NCBI GenBank assembly: GCA_022036555.1
Contig: CM039126.1
Coordinates: 8,104,079 to 8,168,078, forward strand
Length of the DNA stretch: 64,000 nt
Source: Microstegium vimineum
Lineage: Eukaryota; Streptophyta; Magnoliopsida; Poales; Poaceae
Direction: 5' to 3'
Shown one piece after another: positions 44,976 through 56,792 of the stretch. The notes beneath the pieces are model-generated. The model did no database searches. It had not been told where the DNA came from and saw only the letters and a program-made list of their open reading frames with translations. Every line of letters starts with the position of its first letter. The first letter of the stretch is position 1. The translations under genes and the position numbers were made by a program.

Positions 44976-45836
44976 TTTTTTGAAGTAACAGGAGGAGCCA
45001 GAGGCTCCTACTGAAAGGGCTAAATTAAAAAGAACAAGAGATCTGGGTTACAGAGGCAAAACAAACAAAGCAAAAAGCTAGCAACTAACTACTAAGCTAT
45101 ACTAGGACTAAACATATCAGTCAAGTGATTACAAGTTGGAATTTAACCATGATTCAAGGATGGGAACTAATTCACCATTGATTTTGTGAATTAGCAGCAG
45201 AGCTTCAAAAGAAAAGTAGTTCTTGCAGCTAATTACAGATGGATTCATCCCTTGAAAAATGGCGTCATTTCTAACCATCCAAATGCCCCAACAGACAAGG
45301 ATAAACAAATCAAGAGCAAATTGCTTTCTTATGTGAGTTTCCTAGCATTGAAAGATTTCAGAGACAGATAGGTGATCAGAGAAGTGGAAGTTTACTAGGT
45401 TCCAGCAGCTCTTTGCAAAGGGACAATAGAAGATCAGGTGCATAGTTGTTTCATCAGTGTTTTGCTGACACATAGCGCATTGGGGATCATCAAGGTGAAT
45501 TCCTCTTCTTCTAATTAAGTCTCTTGTGCTGAGTCTGTCTCTGAGGATGAGCCAAAAGAAGATTTTGTGCTTCCCTTGGCATGCCGTTTTCCATAACCAC
45601 TTGAAGATTGGTTCAATTTGAGATTGTCCAGGCAAAGTTCTGTATGTTTTAGACGGAGAAAAATGGCTTGAACCCAAGATATAAGTCCACACATCAGTCT
45701 GGTCATTGATCACTTGTGCTAAAACTTCGAGCTCAAGAGCTTGGAATTGAATGTAAGCTTCTTCAGACAGTGGGAGGTTAAACAGGTTTGAGAGATCAAC
45801 AATGCTTACTGCCTTGTTCAGAAGGCTACTTTAAAA
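44976..45836 (-). pseudogene. 5'-truncated LINE relic 2
   Basis: A T-run at 44978-44986 followed by AACAGGAGGAGCC marks its 3' end. The frame at 45713-45342 carries the zf-RVT zinc-binding domain (KIFFWLILRDRLSTRD..CAMCQQNTDETTMHLIFYCPFAKSCW). Upstream coding continues to about 45835 and then stops abruptly at an F-box-like sequence. Confidence 0.85.
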
Positions 45837-45845
45837 CAGCTATAT

Positions 45846-47060
45846 TAGCGGTCAAGGAACTCCACCGATCCAAGTGCATCTCCAAAGGCTGGCGCAGCCT
45901 CATCACGGACCCCCTCCACCGCAAGAAGCTCCCCTAAACCCTCCACGGGTTTTCCCCTTCCTACGCACACGAAGACAGAGGGGTTAGGATCTTTCATGAA
46001 CCTGCTCGGCGGGGAACCCCCGCCTCCCGTCGACTCTTCCTTCTCCTTCATCAAGAAGCTGCCATGCATTCATGGCATCTGGCTCAGTGGCTCCTGCAAC
46101 GGCCTCGTCCTCTTTGGACACAACAACAGTCTTCTCGAGCTCGGCTACATCGTGTTCAACCCCGCCACAGAGCAGTGGGCGACCGTGCCCAGGGAGCAGC
46201 ATGCTCCGGCGGACAGCAGCACATGTTTGGTCTTCGACCCAACAGTCGATCTCCTCCCACTTTCGTCTGGTCATTTTCTACGAGGAGGCTGAGAGCCTGG
46301 CAATGGTGTACTCCTACTCTTCAACAATAGATGTGTGGCGACACGATTGGACTGATTGGGCTGAAGAAGTAAAGCAGCTAGGACGTCGTCACTGGAATGT
46401 GTAGGGTCCTCAGATCAGTGGCACGACCCTTTTCAACGGCATGCTGTATTTGATCTTGAATGATGGTCATCATGTCGCTGAGGTGGACGAGGAAGGGAAG
46501 ACAAGAAGGATCATCGCAATGTCGTCTTGGGTGGCTAAACGACCTAGATCTAGACAAGTTCATCATGGCTGCCGTCTGGTTTTCATTGGCCAATCCGATG
46601 GGTGCCTGCATTGCATCAGTGAAGAAAGGTGGGCAGCAGGTGATATACATATCCCTTTGGACGATGATTCCAAGTCTAACATACTGGGTTCTTGAGGACT
46701 ACGATACACAGAAATGGGCCCTTAAGCACACCGTGAGTTGTTCACATCTCTGTTTGGAAGCAAGTATTACAGAACTGGTTTCGACTACGACATGGTTGCC
46801 ATTCATCCAAACAACAACCTGATGTTCATTGTTGACTACTGCCCTGTTCGCTTGACTTATCAACCACCGAAATAGTGTTTTTTTCTCACAGAAAAACAGC
46901 CAAAACCCCTGTCGTTTGGCTTGTACATGGAAAAGGAGCTGAATCATATGGTTTGGGTAGCAAGGAAGTCCGTGTTGCCGGTACAGTAAAACACTACCCT
47001 CTATCCTTTGCTTCTTAAGTTCCCTGCTTCTTGGACTTCTTATTGGCGATGTAGCATGAA
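45846..47060 (+). pseudogene. F-box protein pseudogene
   Basis: The left end encodes VKELHRSKCISKGWRSLITD, the end of an F-box domain. It continues in shifting frames with IHGIWLSGSCNGLVLFGH, VFNPATEQWATVP, LVFDPTVDLLP, HFRLVIFYEE and LNDGHHVAEVDEEGKTRRII, a plant F-box-associated domain. The helix-rich start of the F-box is absent. Several frameshifts and a stop near 46403 break it. Near 46840-46915 a MITE-like stretch (CCTGTTCGCTTGACTTATCA..CTCACAGAAAAACAGCC) interrupts the C-terminus. An intact protein would be a substrate adaptor of an SCF ubiquitin ligase; this copy is dead. Confidence 0.8.
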
Positions 47061-47072
47061 GAGAAACTAATA

Positions 47073-48165
47073 TAAGGCTCTGTTTGGCACGTCGGTAATA
47101 TTTTTGACCTGTTTTTATTAGTTTACAAGTGTAAATTCTTGTGCACAACAAAACCCCTGTAATTTTTTCCCTTTGCAAAATTTGTTTGGGTACTCAAATT
47201 TCTTTTCCAACAGAATTATACGAGCATGTTTGGACATATGGTGGCAGTGGCCCGATTTGAAGGGGGAAATTAATCACTGAGATAACGCAGGAAAGCATCA
47301 CCTCAATACGGATTCTCATAAGCATAGGATTAAAAATCTTCCTTGTGTAGCGATCTCCGTTTCTGCAATAAGCATGAACTGGTACCTGATTAACCTATCG
47401 AGTATCCACGAGCATCACGGCCAGACTAGATTCGAGGCTCAGAATCTCAAATTGGAGTGGCATCGAGCATCATAGCTCACACACAAACCAAAATCGGGGC
47501 TAAGAAGGTGAAATTGGAGCAGAAACCAAACAAATATAAAACATGAAATGGCGGGTGATGTGTACCCTGAGGAGTGCCCCGAGGCTATCAGAAGAAACAC
47601 TCCACTTGAAATGGTGGGTGATGAGTACCTCGAGGCTATCTAGCCTCCGTGTTGGTTCAATTCTACGAGGATGCCCCCCCATCCATGGTGGCCACATGAG
47701 ATCCACATCAACCACCAAGTTCCATGTGCTGCTAGCACGGGGCTCGCCTCTGCCTGCCAGGCTCTAGACCTTGATTTGGTCTTGCGACGAGCAGGCTCGC
47801 AATTTGACACCGCCTTCCGGTTCAGCTGCATTGCCGACATAAGTCGCGCTTGATGCGGAGAGAGAGAGAAGAGAGAGAGAGAGGAAGGGAAATAGATTGG
47901 GGGAGGAGGCGTCAAGGGAATTGAAGGGAGAGAGACGAAGAGGCAGAGGAGGCAATTCGACGCGAGCCTGACTTATGTCGTAAAATTAGTGTGATCCAGG
48001 GAGGTAATTATTTTTTTCCGGATGTATTAGCTTAATACAGGTGTAAAATTATTCCGTTTACTTTCCATCCAAACAACTTTTTGCACCTGACATGTAAAAT
48101 TATTCCGATCAGTATTTTCTGGTGGTTTTGAGTCTAAAACCAGCCATCCAAACAGAGCGTCTGAT
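47073..48165. mobile_element. Non-autonomous DNA element with GGCTCTGTTTGG ends
   Basis: GGCTCTGTTTGGCACG at the left faces CCAGCCATCCAAACAGAGC at the right. Subterminal sequence also recurs in inverted form (TTTACAAGTGTAAATT against AATTTTACACCTGTATT). The 0.9-kb middle shows no transposase. A TGTTTGG..GTTTACATGTGTAATT fragment of the same family lies at 55475-55600. Superfamily is undetermined. Confidence 0.55.
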
Positions 48166-48446
48166 CAACTGACCGACTTTTTCTGTGTGGTGTTTGTGTG
48201 TCGGTTAAATCAATCAGTGTTAATTAGTAGGAACTAGTATAATTATGCATGCATGCTGCCATGGAGCAACCGAACAATTTCTCTTCTTTTTTTTAGATAA
48301 TGGATAAAATATCCGGTTTCATCTATCGAAAGATAGAATCAGACCAACTATTACAAGGACTCAGTCCGCACCAACCTTACAATCTCGACAACGTTTAGAC
48401 AACACAAAAGACCTCTAAATAAACTTAAAAAAAGGAAGATACTTGA

Positions 48447-51400
48447 CTAGACGTGACCAATACTTCTTGATGTAAGCCATCCAGAGGACCTAAAGAACTG
48501 TAAGGATGAGGTCTCCGGATACTGAGCAACCCCAACAAGATGTTTTCTCTGCTCATCATGTCGCTGCAACTTTGCCCACTGGCGTAGCCAGTGAGTTCCT
48601 TGAAAAAGTACCTGCAAAAAAGATTTTGGAGCACATCTGTCAAAAATCATCTCGTTCCTTGTTAACCAAATCGCCCAACACAATGCGGAAGCTGTCGTTA
48701 ACCATAACAGGTTTTGTTTTTTACTACCCTTTTTAGACCAAGTGTTGTACATATCACTCACTGATTGGGGGGGGGGGGGAGCAACCCCAAATAACAAATG
48801 TACCGCTCGTCGCAGAAATTTGGCATAAACACAATCCAGAAAAAGATGGTGATTACTCCCTAAATTATGGTCAAAACAACAACTAGTATCTCCATTCCAG
48901 TTTCGTTTTGCCAGATTATCCTTAGTTAAGATCACCCCTTTTTTAAGGTATCAAAGAAAGATTTTAATCTTCATTGGTACTTTAATCTGCCAAATATCCT
49001 GTGAGACCCGAACCCCATTATTAATTAAAGCAGCATACATTGTGTCTGATGAATGTAAATTCCATAAAAAACATCTCTTTGATTAAGAAGATTAATATTT
49101 TGTACGGAGGCTACAATCCTATGTCAATCCCTAAGATTCCTCCCTACTAAATTTCGTCTAAATGAAATATTTAGTGGTATTGAACCAAGGACTTTAGCAA
49201 CCGAGTCTTGCTTCCTTCTTACGATATTAAACAGATTCGGGTACCTATCTTTCAATGGCTTGTCTCCTAGCCAAGTATCTATCCAGAACCTGGTTTGGGA
49301 GCCATCACGCACTTTAAAGGATCCACAACCCATAAAAGTGTCTTTGACATTCATCAGACTTTTCCAGAAATGGGAGTATGTACGCTTCTTAGCACAGCTT
49401 CCAAAAGGGTTATCTTTTAAATACTTGTTCCTTAGCAATTCCTGCCATAGCCCCTCCTTATTTAGGAGATTATAAATCCATTTGCTTAGTAAACACTTGT
49501 TTTGAAGTTCTAAATTGAGGATGCCCAATCCACCTTGAATTTTTGGCTGGCACAAGATTTCCCACCTAGCTAGTCTATATTTTCTCTTATGTTGATCATT
49601 CTGCCAAAAGAATCTTGATCTGAAACAATCAATCTTTTCTAAAACTCCTTTTGGAATTTCAAAGAAAGACATCATGAACATCGGTAAGCTGGAAAGCGCC
49701 GAATTTATCAAAATCAACCTTCCTCCTGTTGAGAGCATTTTTCCTTTCCAACCACCCAGTCTTTTCTCTATTCTATCCTCAATAGTTTGCCAGTCCTTAT
49801 TACTCAGTTTCCTAACATTCATTGGTAGTCCCAAATAACGAAAAGGAAAGGCCCCGAGGTTGCACCCAAATAGTTGTGAATAAAAGAATTCGTGATCCTT
49901 TGCTTCACCAAAGCAAAAGATCTCACTCTTGTGAAAATTTATCTTGAGCCCCGATAGTTGTTCAAAGGTGGTAAGCAGGAATTTCATGTTTACCGCCTTT
50001 TCTAAATCATGATTCATAAACAAAACTGTATCATCCGCATATTGTAAGATGGATAAACCGTCGTGGAGCAAATGAGGTATAACACCCTCGATTCTTCCTG
50101 CCTCTCTGGCTCTTTCAATTAAGACATCCAGCATGTCAGCCACAATGTTAAAAAGGATGGGTGACATTGGGTCTCCTTGTCTTAGGCCCTTCCTCGTTTG
50201 GAAATATGGTCCTAGTTGATCATTGACCTTTATATTAACGTTACCCCCTTGATTAAACAACTTTATCCAGTCACACCATTTTTGAGAGAAACCTTTCATA
50301 CGCAAGGTTTGTTGTAGGAAACTCCAATTAACTTTGTCATAAGCCTTCTCAAAGTCAATCTTAAAAATGACCCCCACTTTGCTTCTTTGAATGAAGCTCG
50401 TGAATGGTCTCGTGGAGAATCACAGCCCCTTCCATAATATTCCTCCCAGGTAAAAAAGCCATTTGCGTTGGTCTAATTACCTTTTGAGCTACCGTAGACA
50501 ATCTATTAGTTGCCACTTTAGTGAAAATTTTGAAAGAGACATTCAACAAACATATGGGCCTGTACTGTTGAATGGTTTTCGCATCTTTACTTTTTGGAAA
50601 CAAGATTAAAGTCCCAAAGTTAAGGCTACTCAGGTTTAGGGCTCCATGATAAAATTCCGTAAACAGAGCCATCAGGTCGACTTTTATTAAGTCCCAGAAG
50701 ACCTGATAAAACTCTGGCGGGAAGCCATCTGGGCCCGGAGCCTTATTATGTTCCATTTGGAAAATTGCAGTCCTAACTTCATCCTCAGTAAACTCAGCAG
50801 TTAAAAGCTCGTTCTCAAGCGCCGAGACTTGGGGAATGTCATCTGTATTGGACTCCTCCAAAGAAATGGTAGAGTTCACAGATGGTCCAAACAGTGATTT
50901 GTAATACTTGGTAATATGCTTTTTGAGTTGAGCATCACCAGTTATAATATCACTGCCATCCTCTAACTGAAAAATGTGAGATTTCCTATGGCGGCCATTT
51001 GCCAATAAATGAAAGTATTTTGTATTTGCATCACCCTCCAGGAGGTGTTTGGCTTTAACCCTCTGGTACCATTTTAATTCTTCCTCCCTAAGAAACTCCG
51101 CTAATATTTCATTTAACACATGTTTTAGATTTAATTCCGATTGATCAAGCAAAACTGTCTCAACCTTTTTATCCAGGGTATCGAGCGTATCCAACAAAGC
51201 CGCTTTCTCTTGTTTGTACGCACCGCTTAAGTTTTTTGCCCACCCTCTAAGGTATTGCCGGAGACGTCTTATCTTTGTCTGCCACCTAACCAGAGGAGAC
51301 CCTGTCACATCAACATTATTCCAGACTTCCTGAACCAGATCAACAAAACCATCCCGTGTCAACCAACTCAATTCAAATTTGAATTGAGGTTGATAAGACG

Positions 51401-52109
51401 GGGAGGCAGCCTTCATGTTACAAAGCAAAGGTGTATGATCTGAAATCTCTCTTGTTAAGGCATTAACGGTAATGTCTGGAAATTTTCCTTCAAAATCAGT
51501 ACACACCAACACTCTATCCAATTTCTCAAATGTTTGATTTTGCATGTGGTTTGCTCAGGTGTACTTCCTCCCCGATAGCTCAACTTCTCTAAGGTTTAGC
51601 GTATCAATTACCGCATTAAAGAGAAAAGGCCACCTATTATCAAACTGGGAATTATTCTTCTCATCTGGCCGACGCATAATGTTAAAGTCACCACCTATTA
51701 TGATAGGTAAAGTGTCTTTAGAACACACTCGAATCAATTCGGAGAGAAAATTGGACTTATGGGATTCCTGGGCTGGTCCATAAACCGACATCAAGTTAAA
51801 TTTAAAATCATCTTGCTTATACCGAACTTTGAATCGAATGGAAAAATCGCCCTCTTCGATTTCCCCCACATGAAAGACTGATAAATTAACACCAAGAAGC
51901 ATACCACCAGATCTACCATGTGGGGACTTACAATGCCACAAAAAATCCCTGCCAGCGCAGATGTTATTCAAAGTGGATTGTGGAAAGCTATCCCTACCGG
52001 TTTCTGATAAGGCAATGAAATCTAGGTCTTTTTCTTTTGTTAAATCTGAAAGAAACCTATACTTTTTGGGGTCTGCAAACCCATTGCAATTCCAAAAGAT
52101 CCCTTTCAT
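48447..52109 (-). pseudogene. LINE ORF2: endonuclease, reverse transcriptase, zf-RVT
   Basis: The ATG at 52109 directly follows the ORF1 stop codon. The order is an AP-like endonuclease (IFWNCNGF, DFIALSET, IIGGDFNI, EISDHTPLL), the reverse transcriptase (NKAPGPDGFPPEFY, LPGRNIMEGAV, KAYDKVNW, LRQGDPMSPILF, YADD near 50040) and a C-terminal zinc-binding segment (WNGDTSCCFDHN..HHLFLDC, LCWAIWLTRNEMIF). Breaks are a TGA at 51555-51557, a one-base shift in a G-run near 50375, and stops around 49124 and 48940. It would nick and copy LINE RNA into DNA; this copy cannot. Confidence 0.88.
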
Positions 52110-55083
52110 CTAAACAGAATTTTCTTTGAACCCTTTACCCTTCCTACGGACCTTCCTAAACTGTGATAAAGAGGTTTGTAGACACACCGAATCACAACCC
52201 CCATCACCTAAGGTTTCTGAAATATCTGCACAAATAGCATTCAGGGCCTCTAAATCTAAACCATCCTCTAAAGAACAAACTGACGACACATCCACCTCAT
52301 CATTAACACTAGACAGAGATTTTTTCTCTACAGCCTCCAATAGCCTAGATGCTTCAACTTGTTTTAACAAATTTAATGAATCTGAAATTAATTGGTCACT
52401 ATCCCCCAGAACAATCCCCAAAGACTTTGTGGTCTCTAATAAGCAAGAATTATCTAAATTAATAAAAGAACTTGAGGGGGAAACAGTACCTTTATTTGAA
52501 GCATCAATATCCAAATTCTTGCGCGCCTTAAGAATGGAAGCCTGCTCCAGTGAGTCCTGGTCTGCAGAGGCTGCGTTCCACTTGCTTAACCTCACAGGAG
52601 ACGGTGTTCCACTCACCACTGGCTTCTTTGAGGCCCCAGAGTCATTCTCAATTGACACTAATTTTGCTTTCCACTGCCCAACACTGTTAGAAGAGAGCTG
52701 TACTGTAGGCTTGCTTTTTTCTTTAATTTTTACAGATAAAGAGGGTTCCTCAGGTTGGTCCTGAGATGCCTGTTCAACACTAGGGTGCCACTCTTTTCAT
52801 TGCCAACCCCCGGTAGTGAACCATCAGTTGCACCCTTGGCCTCAGGATCTTTGCCTTTTTTCCATCCTCTTCCATAGGATCTCCATTATCACCATCTTTC
52901 TTCTTCCCCTCCTCGGCAGTAGGATCCATATCAATAACATATGGCTCACTGCCTGCAAGATCTTCCTCAACTCTAAATTGTAAGTCATAAATGAAATCCC
53001 CAATCACCACATCCACTAGATCTGGTATAAGAGTGGGATCCATCACTGCTATCTTCATTCTGCATCTACCATATTTCTTGGTGAACTTTAGATCGATAGC
53101 TTTAGGAATAACTAGAATAGTGCCAATAGCCCATATGATAGGAAATTCCTGAAGCTCCCTGGGTAAGCCACGAAACTGCACCCAGACCTTATCAATTTCA
53201 TATTTGCAAACTTCCTTGTTTGCATTATTCTCAAAAATGATCTTGCCATTAATCGACTTAGTATCCATAGGTCCCCAATTAACTACACAATCCAACAACT
53301 CTGCCGATGGAAAATTAGTAGTGAAGGCATCAACGCCCTTCAACTCAATTTCCCAATTGTGCTTGCCTGGTAGTAGTCTATCAAGTTCCACTGCTAACTG
53401 ATCAGCAGTAATAGAACCTTCTAGTACACGAACCACAGCCGCTGCATTTTCCGCAGTCACTTTTGGAACCTCAGTAATTGGGATAAAATAAAATCCTAGA
53501 CCTGGAACAGCATACCCACATGGAATAGCATTGATGTTCATATTCTTAAAGTTGGGACAAACCTTAGTCACATGATCACCACAACAAATTTCACAACTCA
53601 AGATAGTCGTGCATTCGTTCATGGTATGACCTTTAACGTGACACTTATAGCAGAAAGGTTTACCCTTACACTTTGGTTTAGCCTGCTGAGATGACTCTCG
53701 AGCTTCTCTCGTAGCTTTGGCGGTTTGTACACCCTTCTTTGCCTGATCCGGAAGCACCATCTTGCTCTGCTCCTGAACACCACCACCCTCCACCGACGGC
53801 TGGCTGCCAGGGATGACCTCAGAAGACGCAGCCTGCCGAAACCCCTCATGATCGGCCGTAGCCGACTGAGAGTCTTGCTGGCCGATCACCGGCTGCTAGA
53901 AGGATGGCGTCGGTTTTGCTGGTTGGAACCCTGCCGCCGTCGGTCCGGCCGAGTGGAAGCCTGCCGTGCCCCCCGGTCGCTGACGTCGCTGTGGGCGCCT
54001 GGAACGTTCCTCGGGCCGACTTGAAAGCTCCCCCGGCCGGCTGGAAGACCCCCCCCCCCCGACCGGCTGGAAAGCTTGCTGGACATTCCCACCGGCCGGC
54101 TGGATGACTCCACCGGCCGATTGGAAAGGCCCGCGACCCGCCGATGGTTGTTGCCGCTCGTGGTGGATGCCGCTGAAGTGCTGGCGAGGCGGGCGATGCT
54201 GCCATCCCTGCCTGCCTCCACCAATTGCCGCCCTCCGACGCCCGTCCACGAATCCTCCCTGCCCTTGACCACCATGACCTCGATCCCGACGTTGCGGATT
54301 GTTGCCACGATCGCCGAACCCCGGGTGGAAACCTTGGTTGCCACCTAGCTTGAAACCCCATCTCCCACCACCGAACCCGCCACCACCTGCGCCCGGAGCC
54401 ACCATGGGGGTCTTCACTACGTCCGCGTATGAGCGAGGACGCGAAGGTGATGCGTCCGCGTGCGAGCGAGGGCGCGAAGGCTGTTGTTGGCAGCTACGGC
54501 GAGCCCTGGCAGCGGTATGAGAGAAGATTGCTAATCCCTTCGTGGGCCTGTAATATTTTCCAGGCCCAATTTCGATGCGATCACCTGGTTCCAGTCCTGG
54601 AGCGCAGCCGCCCTCCCCTTTCCCAATTCGAGTCACCCCAACGACACATGTCGAGGATGGCGCCCGAATCAGCGGAGGAAGCGGATCGCCCCCTACCCGA
54701 TTGCGGGATCGCAGGCATTTGAAATTCAAACCGGGCGACGCTGCCGGACCCGACGTCAACCCCCCGGCCTTCATCCGCCGTCTCCTTGGTTTGTTGGCCG
54801 CCGCCAAGCAATCACCGATCGTTCTCAGCGGCGACACCCGAGGCGCCGGAAGAGGTCCACGCCATGGCGGTTCTCCAGTCTTCCTTTGCACCATGGTTGA
54901 CACGATCAACCTTGATAGCTCATGACGATCCGTATCCGGAGACTTACCTAGCATCTCCTCCGCTTGCTGCAATTGTTGAACAGAGAAACCCGCCTTGAAC
55001 GCCTCGCTGACGAAGTCCTCCGTCGACAAGCTAGCCGTTGAAGAAACGGGAGTCGCCGGCTCCACGTCTCCCTCATCGTCGGT
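52110..55083 (-). pseudogene. LINE ORF1 (nucleic-acid binding), broken
   Basis: The N-terminal part is Gly/Arg/Pro-rich with repeated PSRPRSHAD/PSRPRSYADVV and SSRPGELSSRPEE motifs. After an in-frame TAG at 53896-53898 the same frame continues with FCYKCHVKGHTMNEC and CEICCGDHVTKVC, paired zinc knuckles of plant LINE ORF1, then the DUF4283-like domain. The frame ends at 52780 and resumes in another frame from about 52790 to the stop at 52110-52112. No ATG was found in the first frame after the upstream stop near 55095, so the true start is uncertain. ORF1 would coat LINE RNA. Confidence 0.8.
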
Positions 55084-55474
55084 CTCTTCTTGTCCTCCGA
55101 CATGCTAGCCGATGATGACTCGAGAGTCGCTAGCGGCACGACTCTCTCATCGTCGGCCTCATCTTGCCCACCGCCCCAAAACATGGACCGGCTTGGCGCC
55201 GCCAACAGAGGACGCCCACAGCCGGCGTGCCTCGGCGACGGCCGCCGGCACACTTCCACCACCTCGGTCACCATGCAGGAGAGCGCAGATCGCGCCCTCG
55301 CACAACGTCGTTGAACATTGCTTTCGTTGACCCCTCCTCCGCTCCCGCCGTCGAGCCCCCGCTGCGTCTGGCGATGCCAGGCAGGCGCGAGAGTGAGTCG
55401 CCGCCGCCGCCGCGGCGAGATGGCGGTGGAGAGCACGGATGTTGGACGGGAAGCCGTAGCTAGGCTTCACTCTA

Positions 55475-55610
55475 TGACACATGTTTGGCAGAATGGTATT
55501 TTTATTAGCATGTAATTTGTTTACATGTGTAATTTCCAGTGCACAAGAATACACTTGTATATCTTTTCCCTTAGAATTAGTTGTTTGGATTGGAGGTAAA
55601 AAAGATGTCT
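55475..55610. mobile_element. Fragment related to the 47.1-kb DNA element
   Basis: TGTTTGGCAGAATGGTATTTTTATTAG..GTTTACATGTGTAATT..GTGCACAAGAAT aligns by eye with 47080-47170. Only one end is present. Confidence 0.45.
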
Positions 55611-56792
55611 ACGTTGGCCTTGGCTAGAATAACCACTAGTGCATGAGTTCGCTCACTTCTCAAATGGCTGAAGGTTGTGACTTGACTTGTGCTAATATCC
55701 CACACGACCACAGTCTGCAGCAGTGACTACCGGACAACGTCACAGTGAGCTAGTAAGCACAATAATGATATGGAGCATACCTAAAATTTGAAAACAAGAC
55801 ATGTTCAAATTGAAAGTTACTAAATTCGTATCCAAAGTTGCAAGGAGCCAAAAAAAAGTCCGCTTGTCAAATTATTTCCTTTCGACATAGTTCCTTCAAA
55901 TAAGACCCAACAAAGTTGGCATGCTCAGATTGCTCTTCTAAGCTCATACTGTGTGACTTCATACTCCACCGATAAATGCTTCGATTTTGTATGGTCTTTA
56001 AATGTGTGGCCACTAACCTGCAAAATATATAGAGTTACAAAATACATGTATAATCTAAATAAACAAACTTTGGGGATAGTAAAATGACAATCTAATTTTG
56101 ACAATAACTGCAATTATAAAACTTTATATTTCAACATGAGGTGCTAATTAGGATAAGAAACTCACTGACTGTGATACACTGAATTGCCAAGTAAACCTAA
56201 GAGCTTGTATTTTAGTTATTTTCCATGCAGTAAGGTACATTTTTAACATGAGAAGGTGGTAGTCATAACTGCAAACGCTAGAAGCAAACATGACCATATT
56301 CATACTTCAGATGCATCACAACTGAGCAACTCATTTGCCTCCAGCTTTTGAGCTAAAAAATTACTAAAATTAGACACCAAATCTGCTTTCAGTTCCACGA
56401 CGGGTTCACACTTCAGATACACCCAAAGTTTACCTAGTATCTCCATGATCAACAACAGAATGATGATTGTGATGCTGTCACTCTACTGAACTAACATAAT
56501 TCAGTTAAGTTTCAACTATCAAGATTAAATAGGGAACCTGCAATCACACAACTTCCAAAAGGAAAAAAAAAAGAATTATCATGGTTGTTGATAATATAAT
56601 GGTACAGAAATGGAGTACTGTTGCCAGCCTGCTTCCACTCAATTCACCAGCCTGCTTCCACTCAATTCACATGAAAGGAAGTACTATATAGTTCTATGAT
56701 TAAACAATAGATATCTTTTGGGTTACTAGTTGGCATGGGAGATGATGTAGCAACCGAGGAGGCACTGAAATATATAGTTTTGTAAAGGAAGT
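55611..56792 (-). other. Exon-like pieces of an unrecognised gene relic
   Basis: On the minus strand an AG-preceded stretch at about 56019-55925 encodes VSGHTFKDHTKSKHLSVEYE and ends YELRRAI with a stop. Another at about 56440-56290 encodes KCEPVVELKADLVSNFSNFL and QKLEANELLSCDASEV with a stop. Both look more coding-like than surrounding sequence. They do not join into one frame and I recognise no family. A solo LTR lies directly upstream. Confidence 0.3.

Larger units (their letters stand above)
48284..55470 (-). mobile_element. Near full-length L1-type LINE, degenerate
   Basis: The 3' end is the T-run at 48285-48296, and a GC-rich 5' leader runs to about 55470. ORF1 and ORF2 occupy the interior in the usual order. 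No convincing target duplication was found at the outer ends, perhaps because another element adjoins the 5' side near 55475. Multiple stops and frameshifts show it is inactive. Confidence 0.85.
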
